The notes below the pieces were generated by a model. The model was not told the DNA's origin. It saw nothing but the letters and a program-made list of their open reading frames with translations, and ran no database searches. The position numbers were made by a program, and so were the translations under genes. Shown piece after piece: positions 1-10,060 of a stretch of 64,000 nucleotides of DNA. This DNA comes from Oreochromis niloticus (Eukaryota; Chordata; Actinopteri; Cichliformes; Cichlidae), in NCBI RefSeq assembly GCF_001858045.2, contig NC_031982.2, positions 28,352,783-28,416,782 of the forward strand, written 5' to 3'. The number at the start of each line of letters is the position of its first letter. Position 1 is the first letter of the stretch.

Positions 1-123
1 CTCCATTATCAGACCCAGACAGCCCAGCTGTCTGCCCTCGCACATGGACACTCTGCCTGAGAGGCTTCGCGAGGCCGGCTACACCACACATATGGTTGGC
101 AAGTGGCACCTGGGTTTCTACAG
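1..123 (+). CDS. arsi: arsi-like, first exon in window (truncated at its 5' edge)
   Basis: Reads (H)SIIRPRQPSCLPS and then the sulfatase signature GYTTHMVGKWHLGFY, where Lys and His are catalytic-pocket residues in this family. Base 1 is the third base of a codon, so the upstream part of the exon or gene is cut by the window edge. The donor is CTACAG|gtgaga, phase 2. Confidence 0.88.
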
Positions 124-3100
124 GTGAGAGGGAGCCTTCAGTATAACTTGGAAAAACATTGTTTGGTGAAAAGGCTGCTGACACAAAGATGGTGGAGAAA
201 CAGTGATGCAGTCATGATTCAGTAGCTGGACTACTTAACTTGAAGTAATCTTTTTCCATATGACTTTATCAGTTTCTGATATCATCGTGAAGGAATTTTG
301 GCCCACTCTTCTTTACAGGAGTGCTTCAGTCCGTTGGGGCTTGCTGGCATTTGTTTATGTACAGTTGCCATGACAATGCCTTGGCATTTCTATTGGATTG
401 GGGTCTGGACTTTGACTGGGCCATGGCAACATCTTTTTTAGCTGTTCTGTTGTAGACTTGCTGTCGTGCTTTTGATCGCTGTCCTTTTGCGTGACACAAT
501 TTGGGCCAAGCTTTAGCAGTCGAAGAAATGGCCTCACATCTGACTCCACAATACTCTGGTATACAGAGGGGTTCGTGGTCAACTCAATGACTGCAAGCTG
601 CTTAGGTCCTCTGAGCAACCCAAATCATCACCCCTCCACCACTATGGTTGACAGCTGATATGAGATATTTGTGCTGATGTGCTGTGTTTGGTTTTACCAA
701 ATGTGATGCTCTGCAAAATGACCAGACATCTACACTTTGGTCTCGTCTGTCTAAACAACATTGTTCCAGAAGTCTTGTGGTTTGTTCAGATGCAACTTTG
801 CAAACCTAAGCAGTGCTGCCATGTTCCTTTTAGAGAGAATAGACCTTGTCCTTGCACCCCTTCCAAACAAGCCATACTTTTTCAGTCTTTTTCTAATTGT
901 AATCTCATTAACTTTGACATTTAACATGCTAACTGAGGCCTGTAGAGTCTGAGATGTAACTGTTGGGGTTTCTGCACCTTAAAGCGAATTTGCTGGGACT
1001 TATGGACCTATGGATTATTATGGAAGCAGTAAGGGTGCACTTAGTTGTTCACACACTACTTCTGCAATTTGACTTTGTTTCTTGTAAATAAATAATAACA
1101 TGGTGTAATATGTTATGTGGTGTTGTTCAGCGGACTTTGAATTTACCGGATTTTAAAAAGTGCTAAGGACAAGATGATTTTTTTATTATGTCCACATTCT
1201 TAAAAACGTAGAACTAAAAGATACTCTGTTTTTTTTTTCATGACTAGTTAAAATATGAGATGACCCAGGACGGTCTTTCTGTTTATCTCAGCTGTGACAC
1301 ACTGTGTTATTAAAAAAGAGACCAGTCCCTGCCTACCTTTCTGTCTCCACACACGCTTTGGTATTATGCATGCTGGCTCACAATTATGGTTTACTTGGAC
1401 TCATCATAATAGAGTCGTTTTTGTAACTGTTGACTGCACCTGTGCTTTTCCTGCTATGACAAGCAGAAGTATGTAGCATTATAAGTTATGGAAATTTACA
1501 GGAGTTGTTGGACCAAATTTGGTGTTTAAATCAAAGGTTTCACAGCTGGACCCCACAGTGGTCATAAGCAGAGGGGGCTTATTTTTATTAGTCAGAAACT
1601 AAAATGGTTTAGTTAGCCAATATATATTAATAGCTAACTATTGCTGTTAGCCATTGTACATGTATAAAGACCGCTCAGTAAAACCAATAATTTTTTTAAA
1701 ATTAAAAGTGTGTACAGTGACGCATTTTTTGAGTGACGCATTTTAAGATATGATCAGTGTTGTGTGGAAACAAATCAATCAATCATATACGTCTACATAT
1801 AACGCAGTGAGGCGCCTACAAGAAATGACCTGAGACCTGAAACGATCTGAGGGCGTGTCCAATAGAAATGTTCTACTGTTTAAAATGTTATCTGTAATAT
1901 GTTTTTTAGAATCAGCCGGAAGAAGGCCACAGGCTGAAACTTGCCAGACAACACAATCGGTCTTTATTCTACAGTTCGCTGGAGCTTTAAACTCTCCTAC
2001 GGTTGAACTGAGTTGGCATAGTGCTGTCCACTCCCTACTGTGCTTATTCTGTACAACAGACAGCATGAAGAGAAAGAAATAGCTCTCTATAGCTCTCAGG
2101 CTTGTATTACACTGGCAGAAACCCTCCAAACTTCTGTAATCAGTAATCATTTTTTCCTTTAGGAAAGCATGTCTGCCCACCAGAAAAGGTTTTGACACTT
2201 TCTTTGGTTCGTTAACTGGAAGCGTGGACTACTACAGGTAAATCACAACTATTATTATTACCTGTTTTCATGATTGCTCTCTGTCTTTTACTGTGTTTAC
2301 TCCATAACTCACATTTCTCCATCTGCGTCTAGTTATGAATCGTGTGACGGCAAGGACTTGTGTGGCTACGATCTCCATGACGATGAGGGCGTAGCGTGGG
2401 GCCAGGAGGGGAAATACTCGACCACGCTCTTCACACAGAGAGCTCGCAAGATCCTGGAGAGTCATGACCCTGCAGAGAGGCCGCTCTTCCTGCTGCTGTC
2501 CTTCCAGGTACGGCGCAGAGGTCATCACATTAAACATCTTTAGAAGATGGGTTACATTAAAGCCAATCAAAAATTTTAAAAAAGGGGTGGAGGGGGGTTC
2601 AGAGGGGCCAGTGTTTACAACAGGATGTGCTTGCGTGTCATGTTTGTTTATGTCTGAATGTGAGCGCTCAGAGAACACACAGTCCACATTGAAGTGTTTG
2701 TTTGTTTGGCTTTTTTGAGACAGTTTGTTCAAACAGACTCAAAGATTTTAATTTAAAACACGCCTCCCAGATGTTTGTTGTTTACAGTTGATTTTGGATG
2801 GTTGGTTGATAGAATTTAAAAACATGTAATAATATCCTGTAATGTTTCCCGTCAGGCAGTCCACACTCCTCTAAATCCTCCAGAGTCCTACATCTACCCC
2901 TTCCGGGACATGGTCAACGTCGCCAGGAGAAACTTTGCCGGCATGGTTTCCACGGTGGACGAAGCGGTCCGAAACGTGACCTACGCCCTCAGAAAGTACG
3001 GATACTACCGAAACAGCGTCATCATCTACTCCACCGACAACGGTGCTCAGCCTTTCACGGGCGGGAACAACTGGCCGCTGCGGGGTCGTAAGGTAAAATA

Positions 3101-6100
3101 ACTGCACGGCATCTAAGCATCTAAGTCCACATAGTCATAATAACGTCTCTCCCTGCTTTGTGAACTGCTGCTCTGAATGTGAGAGTGACAGAAAATAAGG
3201 CACAGTCAGTAATGCCTTTTTTAGCTAGAGAAGACACCCCCTGGTGGCCATTAAAAATAGTGCAAAATAGTACAATCAGGATCTTACAGTCATCTTTTAT
3301 ATACAGTCTGTGACCAATTAGGAAATTGCCCTTATAAGATTTTTATTTCGAGATGAGCCTGACAAGCTTAATATGGGATGTAATGAAAGAGCTACAGTCC
3401 AGAAGATTGGTTTTAAATGAGGAAACACAATAAATGGCCTTTTATCAGCTTTGTGATAATATTATTATGGCTGTAGTCTGGTTATATCATTTAATTTAAT
3501 ACCTACATAATAAATGTAGCAACATTTAACCACTGGTAGGTGACGTGAACAACATCGATCTCTTCTATGCAGTGTCCTGCAGGGACACACTGGCTTATGC
3601 CATTTGTGTGGATTGACATGCAGCAGCGTCCTAAGCAGACTAGGGTTGGATGATCTCCTCCAATTGTCCACTTGTCCCCCTGTGTGAGCGCCAGTAACAA
3701 ATGCCATCACTGCTGTTGCAAAGCTTTACATGCGCCTATTAATGTCCCACAATTCACCCTCCGTAATGCATACCATGTGGCTGCACATGACTGTCTATAA
3801 TTTATCTACAGTAGGCACAGTTGACAAATCCTGGTTGGAAAATCACCAGGACTGATTTTTATAAGTGGGATTTATTTCACTCAACCTTAAAATAAATATT
3901 TTGTTTAATAAATGGGTAAAAATATCAATAAAATACACAAACTTCTTTTAAATCAGGTAGCAGACTCCTTCTCTTAACTGTATGAGGATCAGCCGTGACC
4001 TATTTTGAGCCAGCTCAAACCCAGAAAACACGTGCCCTGCTCTACTTTGACATTTCTTTAGTCCTGTTGTTCTGCTAACCCATTCAGTCTTTTTTATATA
4101 TGTAAAAATGGTGCTAAAGAAAGCTGCGCAGGGGTGGGTTGAGAAACACAACAAAGAGCTGAACTCTTTACTAGGCCCTTAAAATTCTGCAGATGCCAAA
4201 TGTGAACTGTAGGATGTGCAGGAACAAGACCAATGTGCAGACGACTCACAACCAAAGTACCCAGAGGCCTTTCACACATCCGCAGTAGTTTTACAGATAA
4301 CATATAAAAAATCTCAGCTAACCAAAATGGAAGAGAGCAGAATGTAATTAAATGTGCTGGCTGTGTTTCAGGGTACATATTGGGAGGGTGGAGTCCGCGG
4401 CGTGGGGTTCGTACACAGCCCTCTGCTCAGGCGCAGGAGGCGAGTCTCTAAAGCTCTCATGCACATCACCGACTGGTTCCCTACACTGGTGGGCCTGGCC
4501 AGAGGAAACATCAGCCAGGTCAGTGGGCCTGTGTCAGAACAATAACCTGTGGGAGCGTTTTCTTCTTCTTGTGCCGTTTGCTTGTACTTTCTTGCACTTG
4601 TCACCGATGTTTCTTCTTAGACAGTAAGTACGGGAGGATAAAAGTTAAGCAGCATGGAAAAACGACTCTCTCCGAGAGTGTTACTGACCATTTTATTGTG
4701 CTATAAAACAGAGAGAGATACCGATACGAGCTCTTCTGTTACTGTAAACTCACCCCGTTCAGGATCTGTATGTTTTTCCAGTCGTCTTGCCAAAGAACTC
4801 AATCTCTGGTAACTCAGCTTGCTTACTGCCTCCCCCTAATTTCAGGTTAAGTTTATTTGTGTCATTGTTAGAGATGAATGTAGAGCTCTGCCTTTATTCA
4901 TCTCTGTGTTGGCCTCAGACTGAACAGTGCTACTGTAAAGCCGTCCTTACTTTTACTGTCATCTGGATAAATCAGCCGGACCTATTATGATAAGTGCAGC
5001 ATTTCCAAACACTGGCCTCAAACATGCTTTGTGTTTTTGTTCGGATATAAATTACTTTCATTTCTAAGTCGGTGCAGTCTGTGTATAGTGTCCAAAAAGC
5101 TTTGTTGGCTTGATCTGTGGATAGATTTGCATTGCTGCCAGCAGATACACAATGCTTTCTTGGCTACAGGAAACATAGTAATTCAAAAAGTCAGTGGCGT
5201 CTTTTACAAGGAAATTACTTATTCTTTATTTGTGTTCAGTAAATGTATGAGTCTTGCTTCTGGTATTTTTCACAGCATACCCGTCATTACCCTGCTTTGT
5301 AATCTCTTACTGTAAATGAAATGTTTGCCTTCCGCTCAGAGCCAGGGCCTGGACGGTTTTGATGTTTGGCCCGCCATCAGTGAAGGGAGGGAGTCGCCCC
5401 GTAAGGAGATCCTTCACAACATCGACCCTCTGCACAAATCTCCAATTGAAAAGAAGAACCAGGGCGAGGAAAACTCGGGTAACTACAGGGGCAAAAAAAG
5501 GACTTTTTTTTACGAGGTGTGAACAAAAAGGTCCAGGAATGGGCACGTAGGAATCACAAGTCTTCCTCATATAAATTTGGCCGGTTTCCAGTTCGAGGTC
5601 CTCTTCTCAGGAATTTCCTGACAGTTTTTTTCACGACTGCTATTTTTAGATCGCTCCCTGAAAGTCTGACTACTTTAACTGGGATTTTACCTCAGACCTC
5701 AAACTCAACTCAAAAAAATACTCAACATTAATTTCTGTTTCAAACTCATCAAGATTGATGAGATCTGGATCTACAGCTACAGCTGAGCAGTTTTCAGCTG
5801 AAACCTCTAAAGTTTCCAAGCCGGAAACATCCCAAAGTAATGTCAGGTGAAGAGTAAGGCCAGGATCAGGCTCTTCTTTTTTCATGAATCCATTTCCCAG
5901 TGTGGACTTCTGCTGTAACGCCCTGATTCATCTGAGGGAAAACATTTAAGGGAAACAGCAAAGCGTGCTGAAAATGCATTAGTGTTTTTAGCCACGTCAA
6001 CACAGTCCTGGTTCACCAGCTGGACTTACGCCCTTGCCAGATTGGCAATCCCACAGATTTATTCCACCTCCCGTAACAATGAAAATAAAGTTGAAGAATT

Positions 6101-8812
6101 GCTGTTTTGACACACTGGAGAAAATCCAGCACATCGCGCAAGTGCAAGGAAACAACAGGACTTCTGCAGAGTGATCCAAAATTAGCAGCCATGCTGACAA
6201 ATCAATTAAATACAGTTTGTTTATACAGCACCAAGTGTCGACAAAGGTCGCCTCAAGGTGGGGTTTTTTTAGGTTTTGTATATTTTGAGGTAAAGACCCT
6301 GAAGAAAGGAAAAACTCCCTTTTAACAGGAAGAAACATCCGTCAGAATCAGGCTCAAGGAGGGGCGGCCGTCTCCCTCGACTCAGCCCCCAGCAGTCTAT
6401 GTCTATTGCAGCCTAATTAAGGGAGGATTCAGGGTCACCTGATCCAACCCTAACTATATCACAAAGGAAAGTTTTAAGCCTAATCTTAAAAGTAGAGTTG
6501 ACTCCAAGCTGGAAGCTGGTTCCACAGAAGAGGGGCCTGAACGCTGAAGGGTGGGCCTCTCATTCTACTTTTAAATAAATATGTAAAATAGTCTTTAAGT
6601 CTATATAATAAGCTGGGACTTGATTACTCAAGACCTGGATTCAATTCTGGACGCAGACCTGCTCGCTTTTAGTCCCCAAAACCAGCAGCAGCTCAAATGT
6701 GCTGATGCTCTGCAAGGTAAAATGCTGATGGGTTGAAAAGTTTTGCTTGAACAACTGAATAAGGGACTGAAGAGCTTGCTGCGAAGACAAAGAAGGACAA
6801 AAACAATAAAATATTAAGAAAATACAGCCTGCAAAGGCTTCATTATTGCACTTCACTAAAATAACAACAACAACACAAACAAAGAGTTAAGCACAAACCA
6901 GTCGTTCCACATATTCTGCCCCCTAGTGGAAGAGCTACAAAACAACAGTTAGCCTAGCTCGACGTAGCCTCTGAGTCAGACCAACGCACCGCCGCGCCTG
7001 TTCCTTATCTCATGCCCTGCCCACTTTGCACGTCTCTTCACCAAGCCGCTGCTTTTAATTGACATTTACTGGTTTCAACTTGCTGCTAGTGTGGACGCCT
7101 CTTCAGTCTACATTAATGTAAAAACACTTTGAGGATAATAGTCGTTATTGGTGTTTAAAGCTGGTGTTGAAAATGCTGAAAAAACAAATATTCCATTTTC
7201 TTTAATTTTTGTTCTGTTCTTAAATATTTTGAACTGATGCTCTTGAGTTCATACGTGCAAGGAATATATTTTTACTTTATTAAAAAAGGCTTAAAATGAA
7301 CAGCATCAGTGTCACTTATAATGATTTGGGACACTTAGCTTTATAAGTTACACTGATGCTGTTGCGCAAAATCTAAAATTTCTTAACAGTGCTACGCCCA
7401 TTTTAATAAAAGTGCTTCTAGGAAGTACTCTCAACTGAATGTTCTGCACTCAGTGACCTTTTCAAACTGGTAGGAGATTATCTTTTAATAAATGATAAGT
7501 CTCATGTCACTAAATTTACCACCGGGGTGGAAAATGTTTGTTTACTGTAGGAAATACAGAGAGAAGAGAAAGAGAGAAATATGAGCACAAACCACTATTA
7601 CGGGGTAAAAAGAGGTAATTTATCTTTAATATATCCTGATCAGTTTTTGTTTTCTTTGATTTGGCAGTGAAAACTTCAAAAACCAAAGTTTTAAAGAAGG
7701 TGAAGAAAAAGAAGAAGGTTCTGAAGAAGCCACCAAAACAAAAGTTAGCCTTCAAAACAAAGACCACCAAGAAACCTCAAACATTTTCCCATCATGCCTC
7801 TAAGCCTAAATCTAAGCCCCTCTTCAAAAAGAAGCTCAAGCCTCGTCTAAAATCAAAGCCCCCACCTAAAGCTAAGAAGACCAAAGCCCACACTTGGGAC
7901 CGGCCTCTGCCCAATCACAGACCGCATCCAAAGATCGGTGGCACTTCGTCAGGGTCTGGAACATCCCGTCCTAAATCTCAGCCTCCGATCCAAACCCGTT
8001 TGAAAACAAAATTCAGGAGGACCACGTCCCAGAACCAGAACCAGAACTTGCCACAGTCAAGCCGGCCAAAATCCAAGATGCTCAAACTACATTCAAAGTC
8101 AAAGTCCAAGCGGACATTATTCCCATACCAGAACAAATCCCAACCTGGAATACCACTGACCAAATCCCATCCAACCCTCCAGTTCGGGCTGGAGTCACTA
8201 CAGCCCGAACTGTGGGACACTTCAGTCCAGGCGGCCATCAGAGTTGGAGATTGGAAGCTGCTGACAGGTGATCCAGGCCACGGAGATTGGGTCCCCCCAC
8301 AGGTACTGCTGCATGCTTCAGAGAGCTTCATTCTACTTTTCTATTTCACATTGATTGTTATAACAAATATTTGAAACACTGATCCCCAGATGCTTCCCGC
8401 CTCTCTACCCGGTCGCTGGTGGAACCTCGAACGCTCGATACTTTACCAGAAATCCTCCGTCCACAAAAACATCTGGCTGTTCAACATCACTGGAGACCCG
8501 TACGAGCGGCACGACCTGGCAGACCAGAGGCCAGATATAGTCCAGCAGCTGCTGGCCCGGCTCGCCTACTACAACCAAACAGCCGTACCGGTTTACTTTC
8601 CACCCGACGACCCCCGAGCCAACCCGAGCCAGCACAGGGGAGCGTGGGTACCATGGGTGGAGGAGGAGGAGGACGAAGAGGCAAAATATCAGGGGGTTTA
8701 CAAAAAAAGTAACAACAAGATGAAGAAGAAGAAGAAGAAGAAGTGCATGCTGTGCAATCTGCAGTCGTTCTTTTTGAAGATGAGCGAGGGGACCGTGTCC
8801 AGTCGCATCTGA
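1..8812 (+). CDS. arsi: arylsulfatase I-like gene, eight 3'-terminal exons (5' end outside window)
   Basis: Joining 1-123, 2163-2237, 2333-2507, 2856-3092, 4372-4518, 5340-5478, 7668-8302 and 8390-8812 gives one open frame of about 650 residues. Seen: the second sulfatase signature (GYTTHMVGKWHLG), the metal-site strand STDNGAQP, YWEGGVRGVGF, LHNIDP, AAIRVGDWKLLTG and WLFNITGDPYERHDL. The C-terminus is an acidic run, a Lys run and CMLCNLQSFFLK ending in RI, which fits ARSI rather than ARSB. Family knowledge: these are formylglycine-dependent, calcium-binding sulfatases that enter the secretory pathway. The Cys-x-Pro-x-Arg active-site motif should lie in an exon before the window. Two features are unusual: ARSI and ARSJ of mammals are intron-poor, while this gene has ARSB-like multiple introns, and about 180 Lys/Pro/Ser/Thr-rich residues sit between LHNIDP and the AAIRVGDWKLL strand. 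It could be a separate fish paralogue rather than the strict ARSI orthologue. Confidence 0.88.
255..1000 (-). pseudogene. decayed Tc1-like transposase relic in an arsi intron
   Basis: Read on the minus strand, broken frames give Tc1 transposase pieces in the right order: SGGGVMIWV near 630, LAVIELTTNPSVYQSIVES near 560-600, a mutated QDNDPKH-like stretch (QKDSDQKHDSKS), WPSQSPDPNPIE near 395-430, and KHSCKEEWAKIPS near 290-330. Stops, frameshifts and lost catalytic residues show it is dead. I did not find clear terminal inverted repeats. It belongs to a different lineage from the intact element at 17421-18983. Confidence 0.72.
2163..2237 (+). CDS. arsi: arsi-like exon (KACLPTRKGFDTFFG)
   Basis: 75-bp exon after the acceptor ttttcctttag and before the donor TACAG|gtaaat. 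It encodes RKACLPTRKGFDTFFGSLTG, the stretch that follows KWHLGFYR in ARSB, ARSI and ARSJ. Phases match on both sides. Confidence 0.9.
2333..2507 (+). CDS. arsi: arsi-like exon (CDGKDLCGYDLH ... FLLLSFQ)
   Basis: 175-bp exon after tgcgtctag and before CAG|gtacgg. It encodes YESCDGKDLCGYDLHDDE, then YSTTLFTQRARKIL and PLFLLLSFQ, matching the cysteine-paired loop and the helix-strand unit of the sulfatase fold. Confidence 0.9.
2856..3092 (+). CDS. arsi: arsi-like exon (VHTPL ... STDNGAQP ... NNWPLRGRK)
   Basis: 237-bp phase-0 exon after cccgtcag and before AAG|gtaaaa. It holds AVHTPLNPP, AGMVSTVDEAVRNVT (with an N-glycosylation sequon NVT), the metal-binding STDNG motif, and NNWPLRGRK, whose Lys contacts the sulfate in family structures. 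Confidence 0.92.
4372..4518 (+). CDS. arsi: arsi-like exon (YWEGGVRGVGFVHSPLL)
   Basis: 147-bp phase-0 exon between tgtttcag and CAG|gtcagt. It encodes GTYWEGGVRGVGFVHSPLL, then a basic RRRRRVSKAL and MHITDWFPTLVGLARGN. HITDW is conserved in ARSB, ARSI and ARSJ. Confidence 0.92.
5340..5478 (+). CDS. arsi: arsi-like exon (LDGFDVWPAISEG ... LHNIDP)
   Basis: 139-bp exon after the acceptor tccgctcag. It encodes LDGFDVWPAISEGRESPRKE, then ILHNIDPLHK and an unconserved charged tail. The donor TCGG|gtaact leaves phase 1, which fits the next acceptor. The conserved part ends at LHNIDP; the rest leads into the lysine-rich insertion. Confidence 0.85.
6195..6560 (-). mobile_element. 3' end relic of a non-LTR retrotransposon
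   Basis: On the minus strand the segment near 6480-6545 translates to a FRPLFCGTSF...STFKIRLKTFL-like stretch, the usual C-terminus of a fish LINE ORF2. It is followed by a 3' UTR with a CTTCCTGTTAAAAGGGAG block and a GGCGACC(T)TTTGT block close to the tail. The same family appears in plus orientation at 21340-21700. It lies in an arsi intron and is 5'-truncated. Confidence 0.6.
7299..7363. repeat. 23-bp inverted repeat with 19-bp loop (hairpin)
   Basis: The left arm 7299-7321 and right arm 7341-7363 are reverse complements with one mismatch; the arms read AACAGCATCAGTGT and onward. A transcript of either strand would form a near-perfect 23-bp stem with a 19-nt loop. It lies in the arsi intron between 5479 and 7667. 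Pairing does not extend beyond the arms. It may be a small MITE remnant or a structured RNA; the sequence does not decide. Confidence 0.75.
7668..8302 (+). CDS. arsi: arsi-like long exon with Lys/Pro/Ser-rich insertion
   Basis: 635-bp exon, open throughout, after the acceptor tttggcag and before CAG|gtactg. Its first ~180 codons are low-complexity and very basic (for example KKVKKKKKVLKKPPK, and many KP, SK and NQN repeats). Its last ~32 codons return to the family core: ELWDTSVQAAIRVGDWKLL, then GDPGHGDWVPPQ. In human ARSI and ARSJ the corresponding gap between LHNIDP and the AAIRV strand is only about 20 residues (from memory). Frame and both splice borders are intact, so this looks like real coding sequence, though transcript proof is lacking. 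Confidence 0.82.
8390..8812 (+). CDS. arsi: arsi-like last coding exon
   Basis: 423 bp from the acceptor gatccccag to the TGA stop. It encodes LPGRWWNLERSI, WLFNITGDPYERHDL, LLARLAYYNQTAVPVYFPP and GAWVPW, then an acidic run (VEEEEDEEA), a Lys run and CMLCNLQSFFLK. The terminal Cys-rich and basic motif is the feature that ties the gene to ARSI. NIT and NQT are possible N-glycosylation sequons. Confidence 0.92.
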   Translation: MLPASLPGRWWNLERSILYQKSSVHKNIWLFNITGDPYERHDLADQRPDIVQQLLARLAYYNQTAVPVYFPPDDPRANPSQHRGAWVPWVEEEEDEEAKYQGVYKKSNNKMKKKKKKKCMLCNLQSFFLKMSEGTVSSRI

Positions 8813-9035
8813 GGTGTCAGCTGAAATTAGCATCAAAGACTTTCAAATTTATAAATCTTGTTTTTTATTTTCATGTTTTCACTTTAAAATATTCAAGTTC
8901 TGTTATTGTGAATAACTTCTCTTTCAGAGATATGTGACCTTTATTTGTTCGTACATGCAGCTTATTCAGCGTCAAACATGTGATCTGATGTTTCCAGCTG
9001 GACCGTCCAGAAACATAAGGCTCTTTTCACCGAGA

Positions 9036-10057
9036 TTTAAAGGGTTAGTCCACTCAAATCACAAAAACACGTTACTTATGTTGCCTGCAGACATCTGAAA
9101 TCATACCACTAGGATCATGAAAGGAAATCTTTGTCGTGATTTGGGTGAACTGGCCATTCATCATTAGCATGCTACCTAAAGGTGGTTCTAACCCCTGATC
9201 TCTGAGTCGGTGAACGCTGGTTTGTTGTCTGTTTGTTGTTTTACAGATTTGTCAACTGAAATCTGACAGAGGTCCTCATACGAGGCCCGACACCGAGTGG
9301 CAATGAGATGTGTTTTGACACTGTAATGTAGCAGATCAATTACATCAAGAGACTTAGAGTAAATATATAGATTTACAGGTTTCAGTGTACGTTTACACCC
9401 TTCATTCACTCCACTCAGCCAAATCAGGGTTTTAAAGGGACACTTCACCCAAAAGTCAAATTCATACATTCAGTGAGTAAAATTTTGCATAACTTGCCTG
9501 TCTGGGCGTTTGCCAAGGCTTAAAGTTGGCGTGGCTGTTTTGACTGACAGACGTGCCAACATGTGCTGCTGTCTGCGAGGCTAATTAGAGTCGCTGAACT
9601 GGACCTCGAGACTATATTTGTGCTTTTAGAGCGTTTTTAAAGCAATTATCTGATAATAATCTACTGAGTGGTATCGGCCGTCCAACAAAAGTTTGTGCTT
9701 CAGTTTCTGTTTGTAAAACTTGCATTTTATTTGCCTTTTACTCATATGTGCATCGTTGAGTTGGAGCCACACTGTTTATGGATGCAGCGTCTCTTCTTCA
9801 CACTACGCAGAGCAGAAGAGGAGGGGCAGGATGTTAGATAGAAGAACGGCACAGAGAATCTCGTCAATTTCCCCACCCAAAAAAATCCCGTACAGACTAG
9901 ACGCTGCCTCTGAAAAGCTCCTGTATTCAAACCCGTACAAAGAGTAACACATGAAACTCACCCGGTGTTTGCCTGGGGTAATGATACTGTAGCTAGCTGC
10001 ACGCTTGCTTTGCTTGGTACATAAGTTCATGTGATTTGGGGTGAATTGTTCCTTTAA
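9036..10057. mobile_element. probable non-autonomous element with imperfect terminal inverted repeats
   Basis: The left end TTTAAAGGGTTAGTCCACTC continues with an AAATCAC block, and the right end, reverse-complemented, reads TTTAAAGGAACAATTCACCC before AAATCAC. A third related copy (TTTAAAGGGACACTTCACCC) lies inside at 9431-9450. No transposase-like frame was found; the open frame at 9720-9947 matches nothing I recognise. No target duplication was seen. It lies about 220 bp after the arsi-like stop and could overlap that gene's 3' UTR. Confidence 0.5.
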
Positions 10058-10060
10058 ACA

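Noticed and set aside
8405..8836. 143-codon minus-strand open frame with leucine runs
   Set aside because: Antisense shadow of the last arsi-like exon; the Leu runs are the complement of its Lys/Glu codons.
9720..9947. Plus-strand 75-codon frame with signal-peptide-like start
   Set aside because: It lies inside the TIR-bounded repeat at 9036-10057 and resembles no known peptide; likely chance.
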